Source: Oegoconia quadripuncta (Eukaryota > Arthropoda > Insecta > Lepidoptera > Autostichidae). From it: DNA of 64,000 bases. A program made the translations under genes and the position numbers. Positions 10,815 to 20,500 of this stretch are shown piece by piece (position 1 is the first letter of the stretch; the number at the start of each line of letters is the position of its first letter). The notes under the pieces were generated by a model, which did not search any database, was not told where the DNA came from, and was given only the letters and a program-made list of their open reading frames with translations. Location: the NCBI GenBank assembly GCA_949316235.1, contig OX438745.1, positions 5,709,001 through 5,773,000 on the forward strand, written 5' to 3'.

Positions 10815-11302
10815 ATGAACCTTGATAAATTTGGGCATCACGTTCATAAGCGTCTACGAAGGTCTGAGTCTTTTGATTTTGATAAGGTGTTGGTAAAGTC
10901 CGAAAAAGGAGAATTCGATTTGCATTTCGCGAGGTTGAAAGGTGTAAAATCCCCTTTAACTGCAGATGATGCTGTAAATAAGGAATATATAGACAACTTG
11001 ATTAATCAAAGCAAGAAACAGAATCAATCGACTTTTCAAAAACCTTGATCAAATCTGAAGAGGGGGAATTTTATTTACATTCAGCAAGATTGACGGGACT
11101 GAAATATCCTTCTTCTGCAAACGATGCAGTGAATAAGCAGTATGTTGATAATATAGTCGATAACTTTTGCACAGAACAACAATTAACAATAAAGTTTAAC
11201 GATTTCAGAGCTGGTATATCTTCGTTATTATCGAAGCTCTTAGAAAAATATTATACTAAATCTGAAGTAAATGCCATGCTGCAATCAATAAAAAATGATT
11301 AA
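10815..11302 (+). pseudogene. Fibre-like repeat protein, frameshifted
   Basis: Two overlapping frames (10815-11048 and 11045-11302) each hold one copy of a repeat of about 35 residues with the pattern K-S-E-x-G-E-F-x-L-H-x-A-R-L and a D-A-V-N-K-x-Y-x-D motif. The second frame has no ATG at its start, and the two copies are out of register by one base near 11030-11045, close to a T run and an A run. I read this as a single gene broken by a one-base indel; a programmed frameshift is the alternative. DAVNK-Y-D repeats are typical of trimeric phage tail fibres and spikes, so a receptor-binding fibre is inferred. The second frame overlaps the integrase start by 8 bases. Confidence 0.65.
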
Positions 11303-12224
11303 ACAACAAATTGTTGATGAAATTCATAAAGCAGCACGAAGAAATTTTGTTCGACGATCTGTCATATTAAAAGGCATTGATGATTTGTGGCAAGCCGATT
11401 TAATTGACATGCAAAGTGTTGCAAAAGTTAACAGTGGTTACAAGTATATTTTGGTTATTATAGATGCCTTTTCTAAATTTGTATGGGTTATGCCTATTAA
11501 ATCAAAATCCAAGGTTGAAGTAAGTAATTCATTCAAAAAAGTCCTTGTTAATTCTAAACGTACTCCTATTAATTTGCAAACAGATTTAGGCAAAGAATTT
11601 TATAACGATTGTTTCCGTACCTTAATTACTTCATATAAAGTAAATCATTATTCCACTTATTCTACCAAGAAGGCATCCATTGTTGAAAGAGTTATCAAGA
11701 CTCTTAAAAGCAAATTATATAAATATTTTAGTTTTATAGGAAACTATAAATGGGTAGGTAAACCCTTGAGTAATATTGTTGATTCTTACAACAATAGTGT
11801 TCATAGAATTACTAAATACAAACCAAAAGACGTAAATCTAAGGAATCAGTCTACAGTATTGTGGAATATAGCAAATTCTTCAAATATTCCGTTACTAACA
11901 CAAATTAAATTTAGTATTGGAGATTCTGTTCGAATTAGCAAATACAAAGGAAGTTTCCAAAAAGGGTATACTCCTAATTGGTCGACTGAAATATTTACTA
12001 TTACAAAAGTAAATAAAACTAATCCAGTTACATATCAAATCAAAGATCAACGAAATCAAATAATACTAGGGTCTTTTTATGAGCAGGAACTCCAGAAGTC
12101 AAAGTATCCTGATGTATATTTAGTTGAAAAAGTTTTGAAAAGAAAAGGCAACAAATTATTTGTTAAATGGTTAGGACTAAGTAAAAGCGAAAATAGCTGG
12201 ATCGATAAAAGAGCGGTTGTATGA
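11295..12224 (+). CDS. Retrovirus-like integrase with C-terminal chromodomain
   Basis: 309 residues. The DDE catalytic core shows D35 (WQADL), D97 (LQTDLG) and E131 (KASIVER), with 33 residues between the last two. The C-terminal residues from about 274 (YLVEKVLKRKG...LFVKWLG...NSWI) form a chromodomain, usual in Polinton integrases and thought to guide target choice. The enzyme inserts the element and makes the 6-bp duplication seen at 8158 and 25374. The frame is intact. The start is the first ATG and overlaps the preceding frame by 8 bases. Confidence 0.95.
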   Translation: MIKQQIVDEIHKAARRNFVRRSVILKGIDDLWQADLIDMQSVAKVNSGYKYILVIIDAFSKFVWVMPIKSKSKVEVSNSFKKVLVNSKRTPINLQTDLGKEFYNDCFRTLITSYKVNHYSTYSTKKASIVERVIKTLKSKLYKYFSFIGNYKWVGKPLSNIVDSYNNSVHRITKYKPKDVNLRNQSTVLWNIANSSNIPLLTQIKFSIGDSVRISKYKGSFQKGYTPNWSTEIFTITKVNKTNPVTYQIKDQRNQIILGSFYEQELQKSKYPDVYLVEKVLKRKGNKLFVKWLGLSKSENSWIDKRAVV

Positions 12225-12265
12225 AAACTATTAAGTTTCTTCATGGTATTACAAAACCAATCACA

Positions 12266-12278
12266 TGTTATATATAAT
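12266..12278 (+). promoter_or_regulatory. TATA-like box before the phospholipase gene
   Basis: GTTATATATAATT lies in the 92-bp gap after the integrase stop and about 40 bp before the ATG at 12317. The spacing would suit a separate late transcript. It is in an AT-rich gap, so chance is possible. Confidence 0.35.
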
Positions 12279-12316
12279 TCAAGGGTTTACATTGGAATCA
12301 CATTAGTTGCACAGTT

Positions 12317-13045
12317 ATGCGAGGAAGAGGACTCCTCAACAGTGCAATAAATAACTTACCATTTGAATTACACATACCAGGGTACAATTACTGCGGTCCT
12401 GGCACTAAACTAAATGAACGCTTATTACGAGGCGACAAAGGTATAAATCCTTTGGACAACGCTTGTAAGAGTCACGATATTGCTTATTCGAAATTCAAAA
12501 ATTTGGAAGATCGTCATAAAGCAGATTCAAAATTATTAAAAATGGCTAAAAGAAGAGTTCGTTCGAAAAATGCGGGCACGGGTGAAAAAATGGCATCGTG
12601 GTTAGTGAGCAAGGTTATGAAAGCCAAGTTAAAGGCTGGTGCGGGTATTAAAGGATTAAAATCAATTGTTTCTAAGATTCGCGCTCAATTAAAGAAATAT
12701 AAACCAAAGAATAATAAAGCAGCTATTAAATTTGCTTTGTTCGCAGCAAATAAGTTGCTTCCTAAAAACTCAAATATTCGTTTACCTCGCGTAATTCCGA
12801 TTCCAAAAAGCGGAGGCATTTTGCCATTAATACCAATTTTTGCTGGACTATCAGCCCTGGGTGCATTAGCTGGTGGAGCAGCAGGTATTGCAAAAACAGT
12901 TAATGAATATAAATCGGCTCAAAAGAATTTACTAGAATCCAAGCGTCACAATCAGGCTATGGAGTCGATTGCGCTAGGGAAAGGGTTATACATCAAACCC
13001 TACAAAAAAGGAGCTGGTTTATTTTTTTCTCCTTCAAAAAACTAA
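12317..13045 (+). CDS. Virion protein with parvovirus-type phospholipase A2 domain
   Basis: 242 residues. The calcium-binding loop YCGPGT is at 25-30 and the catalytic HD pair at 53-54 in CKSHDIAYSKF, as in the VP1 unique region of parvoviruses. A very basic central region follows (KAKLKAG, KKYKPKNNK). A hydrophobic Gly/Ala stretch (IFAGLSALGALAGGAAGI) lies at about 175-195, and the tail is GLYIKPYKKGAG. In related viruses the enzyme opens the endosomal membrane during entry. The hydrophobic segment and tail resemble small core or membrane-lytic virion proteins of adintoviruses. The frame is intact. Confidence 0.9.
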   Translation: MRGRGLLNSAINNLPFELHIPGYNYCGPGTKLNERLLRGDKGINPLDNACKSHDIAYSKFKNLEDRHKADSKLLKMAKRRVRSKNAGTGEKMASWLVSKVMKAKLKAGAGIKGLKSIVSKIRAQLKKYKPKNNKAAIKFALFAANKLLPKNSNIRLPRVIPIPKSGGILPLIPIFAGLSALGALAGGAAGIAKTVNEYKSAQKNLLESKRHNQAMESIALGKGLYIKPYKKGAGLFFSPSKN

Positions 13046-13134
13046 GCTTTAGGCTACCCAGACGAGCTCTAACTAATTTAGATATTATTAAATATGCTAA
13101 AGCTATAGAAATACCTTACTTTAGAGGTGTTTTT

Positions 13135-13434
13135 ATGAGAGATAAATTGCCAAAAAAATCAAGACTAATTGAATGTGCTATTGTCAATTTAGACAGTTAC
13201 AAAAACGAAGGCACACATTGGGTAGCCTATGTTAAATTAAATGAATATTGCGAGTATTTCGATAGTTTTGGAGATTTAAAGCCTCCTTTAGAGCTGTCTA
13301 AATACTTGAATAATAAAAATATATTTTATAATTATCTTAACTATCAAAGTTTCAATTCTGTAAATTGTGGTCACTTATGTTTAAAGTTCTTAAAAAATTT
13401 TTGGAGATCATTTATAACAAATCATATCTATTAA
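13135..13434 (+). CDS. Adenain-like cysteine protease, start uncertain
   Basis: The frame from the first ATG gives 99 residues. Catalytic candidates are H28 (GTHW), D43 (YFDSFG), Q71 and C78 (VNCGHLC), as in adenovirus-type maturation proteases, which cut capsid precursors. Family-like sequence continues upstream in the same frame through 13042-13134 (ALTNLDIIKYAK, IPYFRGVF), but without any ATG. An in-frame TAG does not occur there; the frame stays open back into the phospholipase gene. The true start is therefore lost, non-ATG, or reached by another mechanism. The 3' end overlaps an alternative frame of the penton gene but ends before its likely ATG. Confidence 0.82.
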   Translation: MRDKLPKKSRLIECAIVNLDSYKNEGTHWVAYVKLNEYCEYFDSFGDLKPPLELSKYLNNKNIFYNYLNYQSFNSVNCGHLCLKFLKNFWRSFITNHIY

Positions 13435-13451
13435 ATGACATCATTATCAAC

Positions 13452-14123
13452 ATGTCCTTCACACTGTCAATATCTGACATAAAGTCAACTTTGACAACAC
13501 ACTACTCACCTGCTTTACAATTAGATGGAGAATATGAATGTGGTCTGTTGTATTTTTCTACATTTAATTCTATACCAAACGTAGACAACAGAAACAATAA
13601 ATTCTACTACGGTGAAAATTATGTGATTGAAATACCAGAAGGATCGTACGAACTTCAAGATATTAGTGACTTTTTGAAAAGTAGAGTAAACAATTGTACA
13701 TTTAAACTATCATGCAACAACAATACTTTGAAAACCACAATTCTATGTTCCAAAGATATGCATTTCATGAAAAGTGATTCAATTGGCAAAATTTTAGGCT
13801 TCGGAAAGGAAACCTTGAAAGCTAATATATTACATGAATCTCGTTATCCTATCAACATTCTATCTACAACAGTGCTAAGGATCGAATGTGATATTGTTAG
13901 AGGATCTTTTGTAAACGGAAAGCCTAGCCATATAATTCATGAGTTTGCACCTAATGTACCACCAGGTTATAGAATCATAGAAATCCCAAAAAACATTATT
14001 TATTTTCCTGTAAATCAAAATAGTATAAACTCAATTAATATACGGGTGTTGGATGTAAATAATAATTTGGTTAATTTGCGAGAAGAAGAAATACAACTTT
14101 ATTTACATCTTAAGAAAAAATGA
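13452..14123 (+). CDS. Penton-like minor capsid protein (single jelly-roll)
   Basis: 223 residues from the ATG at 13452 (MSFTLSISDIK). An in-frame ATG at 13365 would add 29 residues overlapping the protease and lacking family similarity, so I prefer 13452. Recognisable family features are SPALQLDGEYECGL near the N-terminus, IGKILGFGKETL, a segment with HEFAPNVPPGYRI, and YFPVNQNSI. In Polintons this protein fills the capsid vertices. The stop TGA overlaps the ATG of the next small gene (ATGA at 14120-14123). Confidence 0.88.
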   Translation: MSFTLSISDIKSTLTTHYSPALQLDGEYECGLLYFSTFNSIPNVDNRNNKFYYGENYVIEIPEGSYELQDISDFLKSRVNNCTFKLSCNNNTLKTTILCSKDMHFMKSDSIGKILGFGKETLKANILHESRYPINILSTTVLRIECDIVRGSFVNGKPSHIIHEFAPNVPPGYRIIEIPKNIIYFPVNQNSINSINIRVLDVNNNLVNLREEEIQLYLHLKKK

Positions 14124-14290
14124 TAGATTTTAATAAATATCCTACACCGATATGTCGCAGTACTAGTACTAAACTCACCATCAAAGAAACAACATCTTGC
14201 AAACTACTTAAGAAACAAAAGAAGAAAAGCACGAAAAAATTGACAAAAGAAAATAAGGATTTCCTCAAGATCATCGGGCTGTTAAAATGA
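14120..14290 (+). CDS. Small basic protein, 56 residues
   Basis: It starts inside the penton stop (ATGA, 14120-14123) and ends inside the start of the capsid gene (AAATGA, 14285-14290), so it is locked between both by 4-base overlaps. It is very Lys-rich (LLKKQKKKSTKKLTKEN) with a hydrophobic end (FLKIIGLLK). Position, size and charge suggest a DNA-condensing core or capsid cement protein, by analogy with small basic virion proteins of adenovirus-like viruses. No family is recognised. Confidence 0.7.
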   Translation: MIDFNKYPTPICRSTSTKLTIKETTSCKLLKKQKKKSTKKLTKENKDFLKIIGLLK

Positions 14291-15498
14291 GTATTCTTAA
14301 CGTAACAGATGCTCCCATCTATGATAATTCCATAGAAAGCTATGAGTTTCATTCCTACAAACCTTATGTGACAAGTTTTGGTCTAAATGATGAGATACGT
14401 ATACCAATTAATCAACAAGACCTGTACGTTTTACCGTCAGCTAGTTCGCTATACATAGAAGGTTATGTTAAGATTATTAATAGGGAAACTAAAGCTCAAG
14501 CATCTGAGTTTTATTTTACCAATAATCCGATTTTATATTTATTTCAAGACATTCGCTATGAACTTAACGGAGTAGAAATTGATAAAATTAAAAATGCAGG
14601 TATTACAACGACTATGAAATCTCTCTTATCTATGAATGAAGGCGATTCGAAAATGTCTCAAAGCTGGGGATGGAATATCGATGGGACAAAAAACAATGGA
14701 GGATATTTTTCAGGTTCCATACCACTCAACAAAATGTTTGGCTTTGCAGAAGATTATAACAAAATTATAATAAACTCTAAACATGAACTTATTCTACTTC
14801 GAAGCAATACAAATGTAAATGCGGTTAAACTCGCACCTCAAGAATTCATTGAAAAAGTTGAAATCAGTAAAATTGTGTGGCGTGTACCTCACATTAAAGT
14901 CAACGATCGAGAAAGAGTTAACTTACTCCGTCATTTAGAAAAAGATCGTTCATTAAATCTTATTTTTAGGAACTGGGATCTATATGAGTACCCAATACTT
15001 CCTAAAACTTCAAAGCATACATGGTCTATAAAAACATCCTCTCAGATAGAAAAACCAAGATATGTCATTTTAGGACTCCAAACTGATCGTAAGAATCATG
15101 TCAATAGAAATATGACGCAATTCGATCATTGTAATTTGAGAAATATTAAAGTGTTTCTTAATTCTACTTATTTTCCCTATGAAAATTTCAATTTGAGTTT
15201 TGATAATAATAATTATTCTTTATTATATGAACAGTATACAAAATTTCAACAGTCTTACCATGGACGTCGTCCAGACCCGTTGTTAAACTTTGAAGATTTT
15301 AAAATTAAAGCACCTCTATTTGTGATAGATTGCTCTCGCCAAGTGGAAAACTTGAAGTCAGGCGGTCCCGTGGATGTTCGAATTGAATTAGAAACTGATA
15401 CATTAATTCCTGACCAAACGTCTGCCTACTGTTTGATATTAAACGACTGCATTTTTGAATACAAGCCCTTGACTAGTATTGTAAAGAAAATATCATGA
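14287..15498 (+). CDS. Major capsid protein (double jelly-roll, hexon-like)
   Basis: 403 residues. The N-terminus MSILNVTDAPIYDNSIESYE and the segments YLFQDIRYELNGVEID, KNAGITTTMKSLLSM and VWRVPHIKVND match the Polinton/adintovirus major capsid family, whose trimers form the icosahedral shell. It directly follows the basic protein with a 4-base overlap and overlaps the next gene by 4 bases (15495-15498), so translation may be coupled or differently initiated. The frame is intact and the length is somewhat short for the family. Confidence 0.9.
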   Translation: MSILNVTDAPIYDNSIESYEFHSYKPYVTSFGLNDEIRIPINQQDLYVLPSASSLYIEGYVKIINRETKAQASEFYFTNNPILYLFQDIRYELNGVEIDKIKNAGITTTMKSLLSMNEGDSKMSQSWGWNIDGTKNNGGYFSGSIPLNKMFGFAEDYNKIIINSKHELILLRSNTNVNAVKLAPQEFIEKVEISKIVWRVPHIKVNDRERVNLLRHLEKDRSLNLIFRNWDLYEYPILPKTSKHTWSIKTSSQIEKPRYVILGLQTDRKNHVNRNMTQFDHCNLRNIKVFLNSTYFPYENFNLSFDNNNYSLLYEQYTKFQQSYHGRRPDPLLNFEDFKIKAPLFVIDCSRQVENLKSGGPVDVRIELETDTLIPDQTSAYCLILNDCIFEYKPLTSIVKKIS

Positions 15499-15995
15499 AT
15501 GCAAATGATATATTCGTTGATGTTCAAGGTTTTAAGGACATGAATAATGACTTCATCATTAAGGAATTGAGTTTGGCAAATGCAGATTCTAGTGAGGTGT
15601 TTCTAATTAAACCTCCTTATACATATTCCAGTTTATCAAATAATGAACGTAAACAAGTTTCTTGGATTGAACGAAATAGAGGTATATATTGGAATCAAGG
15701 ATTTATCGATTACAGAGAATTTAAACGAATTGCTGAAGAACTTTTAGAAAACAAAAATATATTTGTGAAAGGATTAGAAAAAGTTAAGTGGATAAACGAA
15801 CTATGCAATAAGTGTAGTGTAGTAGATATTGGAGAAAAAGGTTGTCCTAATTTTTTTACATTGCATGAAAAATATTGTAAAGGTAAATCTCTAAATTGTA
15901 GTTTTCATAAAAAAGCGTGTGCTTTAAAAAATGTAATCTGTATTCGGAAATGGTTTTACGAAAACAACATGTATCTTTTTAATTTAAATAAATGA
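15495..15995 (+). CDS. 166-residue protein with Cys/His-rich tail
   Basis: The N-terminal part (IFVDVQGFKD, IIKELSLAN, VFLIKPPY) resembles a nuclease-like fold seen in uncharacterised insect mobile-element proteins. That recall is approximate and I would not assign activity. The C-terminal half has Cys and His at CNKC, GCPNFFTLHEKYC, NCSFHKKAC, enough for two metal sites. It is the last rightward gene, overlapping the capsid stop by 4 bases. A poly(A) signal AATAAA follows at 16009-16014. Confidence 0.7.
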   Translation: MNANDIFVDVQGFKDMNNDFIIKELSLANADSSEVFLIKPPYTYSSLSNNERKQVSWIERNRGIYWNQGFIDYREFKRIAEELLENKNIFVKGLEKVKWINELCNKCSVVDIGEKGCPNFFTLHEKYCKGKSLNCSFHKKACALKNVICIRKWFYENNMYLFNLNK

Positions 15996-16008
15996 TTTGT
16001 GACTACAT

Positions 16009-16014
16009 AATAAA
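16009..16014 (+). terminator. Poly(A) signal for the rightward genes
   Basis: AATAAA lies 14 bases after the last stop codon, at the convergence zone of the two gene sets. The next 200 bp are AT-rich and hold similar words on both strands, so the leftward transcripts may end here too. Confidence 0.5.
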
Positions 16015-16235
16015 ATCTTTTATTATTTTTTTAACTACACACACTCTTCAAGAAAGCTACAGTAATAGTAAAAAGAAACAAAGTTATTCTGTTTTAGTTA
16101 AATGAGTAATTTATTTAAAAATAATTTAAACAAAATTTAAATTTAAATTAAAACTACTTATAAAATAAATATTTAAAATTATTGAAATAAAAAGTATTAC
16201 AATAATAAATTTAAGGTACAAACCAGGATTATGGT

Positions 16236-16796
16236 TTAAAAACTGTAGTAGCTATTGCACAATTTTTTTGAAATATTGCTAACTAGACGTTCCGTTTGGT
16301 CCATAACGTCATCACACACATCTTTTACAACATAATGTGCACATAATAAAATATTTTTTTCATTTTCACTCTCACTATCACTTTCACTTGAGTTTTGCAA
16401 GTCCAATATTTTAATCTTAATAAGCCTTATTCCTTTGCTCGGTTCTCTGGTGAGGACAAACGAAGTCTCTCGACGAGATTTCTTTGTGACGTTCGAACTG
16501 CTAGCCCCCTTTTTGCTTGGTTTTGTCTTCTTTTGTGTTCTATTTTTGTGTGCTGAATTTTGAGTTGAGCACTGCACGTTCGGAAAGTCTTCAGAAAATC
16601 CATCCAACAGATCTTGGTGATGTCCGTATAGAAACACGGGAGAGTATGACAGCTCTCTAGGTTCGGCGTCAACTGGTACAGCAGTAACATCGGCGTCTCG
16701 AATGTTATTCTGTAACAAGAAATTTCATTATTGGAAAGAAAATAACACAATTGGTATAGGTATACAATAAAAGAAATATTTAATTTAACTTACCAT
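16236..16796 (-). CDS. Spliced small viral gene, first coding exon is ATG only
   Basis: Exon 1 coding part is 16794-16796 (ATG), directly followed by the donor GTAAGT. The 84-bp intron 16793-16710 ends TTTCTTGTTACAG. Exon 2 is 16709-16236, giving about 158 residues. Without splicing the long frame has no ATG at its start. The protein has a basic, Lys/Ser-rich middle (KKTKPSKKG, TKKSRRET), an acidic Ser stretch (SSESDSESENEK) and no known domain. It lies between the convergence zone and the polymerase. A nuclear regulatory role is possible but not shown. Confidence 0.7.
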
Positions 16797-17140
16797 TGTA
16801 AATTAGGTGATAATTTATTTCAAAAGCAGGAAGATGCAAATTGTCTGTAGCGTTGTACAAACTAATGATGAGTGACGATTGGAAGAGGTGTATGCGTGAT
16901 ACAATGAACCGCTCCCTCACCTCGTACCCCTGCGCTGCGCGCCCGAGCACGTAGATCACATACTTAGCTCTCCCGCTTTTACCACCGCAAGTTTACACCT
17001 GTTCCATTCGCACCCAGCATTTTTGTACAAGTACAAATTGCGCAATAGCTATTTGCAACATGTTTAAACTTGTCATAACCATTTCAAAACATACAGGATA
17101 CCTTGGATTAATTAAATGAAACTTGGTTTAGAATATATAC
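16797..17140 (-). promoter_or_regulatory. Probable promoter region of the spliced gene
   Basis: The leader before the ATG contains no upstream ATG for over 100 bases. A GC-rich stretch (16915-16990, CCCTGCGCTGCGCGCCCG) stands out from the AT-rich element and could be a promoter or regulatory patch. No TATA box is certain. Confidence 0.35.
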
Positions 17141-17147
17141 GATTTTT

Positions 17148-17500
17148 TATTTTCTAAATATTAAAAACATTTTCAAATGGCACGTTAACTATTGTTATAT
17201 ATACAATATTATGTGTTACGATATAATAATTTGTTCACTCACAGTCCGAGTAACAATTTCGTGTATTAATATTTTGAATACATTTATTTAATCTTAATAG
17301 TTCGGAATATAGTTAGATACAGCAATGTTTATCTTCTAAATACTTAAAACATTTTCAAATATCATGCTACAGTTATTTATATAATACTTATGTGTAGATG
17401 CATCATAAGAAATTATTTACTTACAGTCCGAATAACAATTTCGTTAATATTTTGAATACATTTATTTATATCAATATTATAGTAAATTTAAACTAAATCC
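17148..17500. repeat. Two decayed tandem copies of the polymerase 3' end
   Basis: Two units about 182 bp apart share TAAAACATTTTCAAAT, ACAGTCCGA-TAACAATTTCG and ATTTTGAATACATTTATTTA (17241 and 17423). The same segment occurs in the real polymerase end at about 17630 (ACAGTCTGAGTAAAAATTTC), encoding FTQTVNK near the C-terminus. They look like partial gene duplications that have since decayed. Confidence 0.65.
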
Positions 17501-17523
17501 TAATAGTTCCATAAATCATACTT

Positions 17524-20500
17524 TTAGGCTGTACAACCAAAAATATCTTTATGACCCCAAGCAATTGTAGACACTTTGTTGGATTCCAACAATCGCTTAT
17601 CGTCGTTGCTCGAAAGGGCTATTTTATTTACAGTCTGAGTAAAAATTTCATGTTTTATTGTTTTGAAAAGTACATTCTTTTTACGAATAACATCACAATG
17701 GTACAACACATGTTTATAGTCTGAAAGACTTAAACCTTTAATTACATTTCTTTTTGTACCTTTTGCCTTTTTTATCGTTCTATCTAAGGTCTTAACACAG
17801 TAAAGTTTTGACCTGAGTCCTACAAATTCTTTAATAATCTTACCACCCATTTCATCCTTGAATAGTCCAGGTATCTTTTTATTTATGATAGGTAAACCAA
17901 ACTCATTGCTCGGATCGTAGTTGCTAGTGTCAAAATATTTCAAAAAATTTACTTTACAATCTTCGTAAAAATCATCAGTTTGTACAGTGTATACAAAGCT
18001 ATCGGTATCCGTATAGCATAACTCAATCCGATTTTCATAAAATGGCTTCATTATAGAGTAGTGGAAATCGTACATGTGACTTTTTGACAATTCCAGTACA
18101 GCAAATCCAATGTAGATTGGCTTATCAAGCACAATCCGCGAACGTTTCATTTGTATGGCTACTAGATCATCAGAAAGTATTGAAACACTATGGAAATTTG
18201 GACTAGCTATCAACTTTTCTGCACCAGTACATTTTTTAGTCTGATTATTCGTGTCTGACCACATATTGACCAATCTTACATCCACCCGTTGTTCTGTATT
18301 TTCCAAGGTTTTTCCAAATATGCTGTTGTTTAACAATTTGAAAAAATCTTGTTCAAAAGTAGATTTAGCTTTTTGACGTAGCTCTGTGTTGAGATCTATG
18401 TACTTTTTCAGAAAATTGCTTTGCTTAAACGTGACAGCTCTATGAATTTTTTTCAACAACAAACCATGTTCCAAACATTTTTTTAAGTGTACGTAATGTA
18501 TTACATAGTGGTATTTATCATACAAGTTAGGTATTAGTTTTTTAGTTTTTCCTTTAGGTGACACGATTTTATCCGGACAGAATGGAAAATCGTTATGTTC
18601 GCTGTGTAAATTGGAAGGATAAGATAAATCTACTTCAAGAATGAAACCATTTTCCGCATCGTCCGCAACGTTTGTAATATTTGCCTCCAAAGATATTATC
18701 TCAGAGTTATTTAAAAATCTAAAGTTTGAATAAGGTAATGTGTGACACATACTGTATCCATACAAATTATTACAATCTAAATAAACAATATAAGAACTTG
18801 GTTCAGTTGGGTCAAAGGTTTCCAAATATCTATGGTTTGCTTTAGCGTGCCGTTTAGAACACATGCACACACCACCTCGAATACCTTGTTGTATCATTCG
18901 GAAAATTTCTATATCGCTTATAAGTTCTAAACGAACGCGGGTTTTCAGAAGCATTGCATCAAATGAAAGACTCGGTGCAGTAAGATAAAATGCAGGATCG
19001 AGTTGGTAATACTGTTTGCATGTTAATCTATAGTTTTCATAGATATCTGTCAACAAAAGAACGTCTGTCTCAAGATACAAATCGGTGTATTCACCCATAT
19101 TTATCAAAGAAAATTCTGACCATACCGCCTGAGCATGCTCGTAATCACCATCCGTGATCGGATCATTGGTTAGCGAATTATAAAAACTATCTTTTGAAGG
19201 TAAACACGTGTCGTTATACCGTTCCCAATTGCACATGTAATCATATGGATATACGCCCTTCCGAGTAAGCAGATTGAAGAGCTTTTCATCAGGATAGTAA
19301 GATCGCAAATATCTAAAATCATCCTTCTTCATTGTTGAAGCTAACTTTTCTAAACTAGTGCCTAAAAACTTAAAAGAATCTACAAATCGTATTTGGAAGT
19401 GCTTTTCCGCAGTAATCGGAATAAATTTTGTGAAAGAAATATAATTTTCTTTTGTTTTAGGTATGACTTTGATAGGTCCAGGAGCTTTACCTAATTCTTT
19501 TATGAAAAGATGACAATCATATCCCGTGAGATTATGGAAGAATACAGGCAAAAACTTTGGCGCTTTAAATTGCAAATTACAACGGCTGTGAGCTGCACCA
19601 CGGTATCTACCAGTCATGTGACAATGGTCTCTCACTTTATCTAATACTAGAAGACGATCGCATATGTGACACGTTTCGGCATTTTCATAGTTGCGAGCGT
19701 CACACTCTGTGAAAACCATGGACACACTCTGATTTAATATTGTGTCAATTCTCTTTGCATCGTCGTAAATTGATTCAATAAACTTTTGTACGCAATCTCT
19801 ACCTCGATATAAAGATATATGATTGTACCGTTCATCTACAGTACAAACAATGTGATAAGCAAAAGCAATTGGTACGTGTCGCTGTTGAGTTATCGTGCTC
19901 GACTTAAGAGGATCGGGTTCGCATGTGTCGTATCGTTCAAGCATGGCTTCAAAGTCTGCATAAACAACAAAAGGGATATTTTGCTTTCTGTTATAATTTT
20001 CAAACTCTATAAAAGAACCTTTCGGCGGTAACACGGTAGCCACACCTCCACAACTATGAGAATTTAACAGACCATTTGAATCGAAAAATAGGAGACAGTG
20101 TTCACAAAAGTGCAATTTTTTATGATGTTTAGAAATTTGGTTTCCAACGAGGCGTGACAAATCTTTAATCAAACAGTAATGTAAAATATCGCCTTCTTCT
20201 AGATAAAGTATATGAATTACTTTTTTGTTCAATGGTTCTGATTTGTAAAGCGGCCCAACAACTATTTTTTTATCTTGTAAACCGTAAACAAAAATACATA
20301 ACTGCGGGTTGTTGACTTCAAACCGAGCGATATCCGAAAAACTCATTGGAAACTTTAAATCGTTCACGTTCAACACGTCTTCGAATTTGGGATAAGATGA
20401 TACTCTGTCAGGGTGACGCTTAGCCGGATACAAAGCAGCTGTTACTGACCATAAAAAGCAAAAATCGTCACGATTCTTTATGTTTACACACGCTTTTTTG

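Noticed and set aside
17148..17500. CRISPR-like or regulatory iteron array
   Set aside because: Only two diverged units, which match the polymerase gene end; better explained as gene-end duplication.
19819..20031. Plus-strand frame inside the polymerase
   Set aside because: Antisense shadow of the intact polymerase gene.
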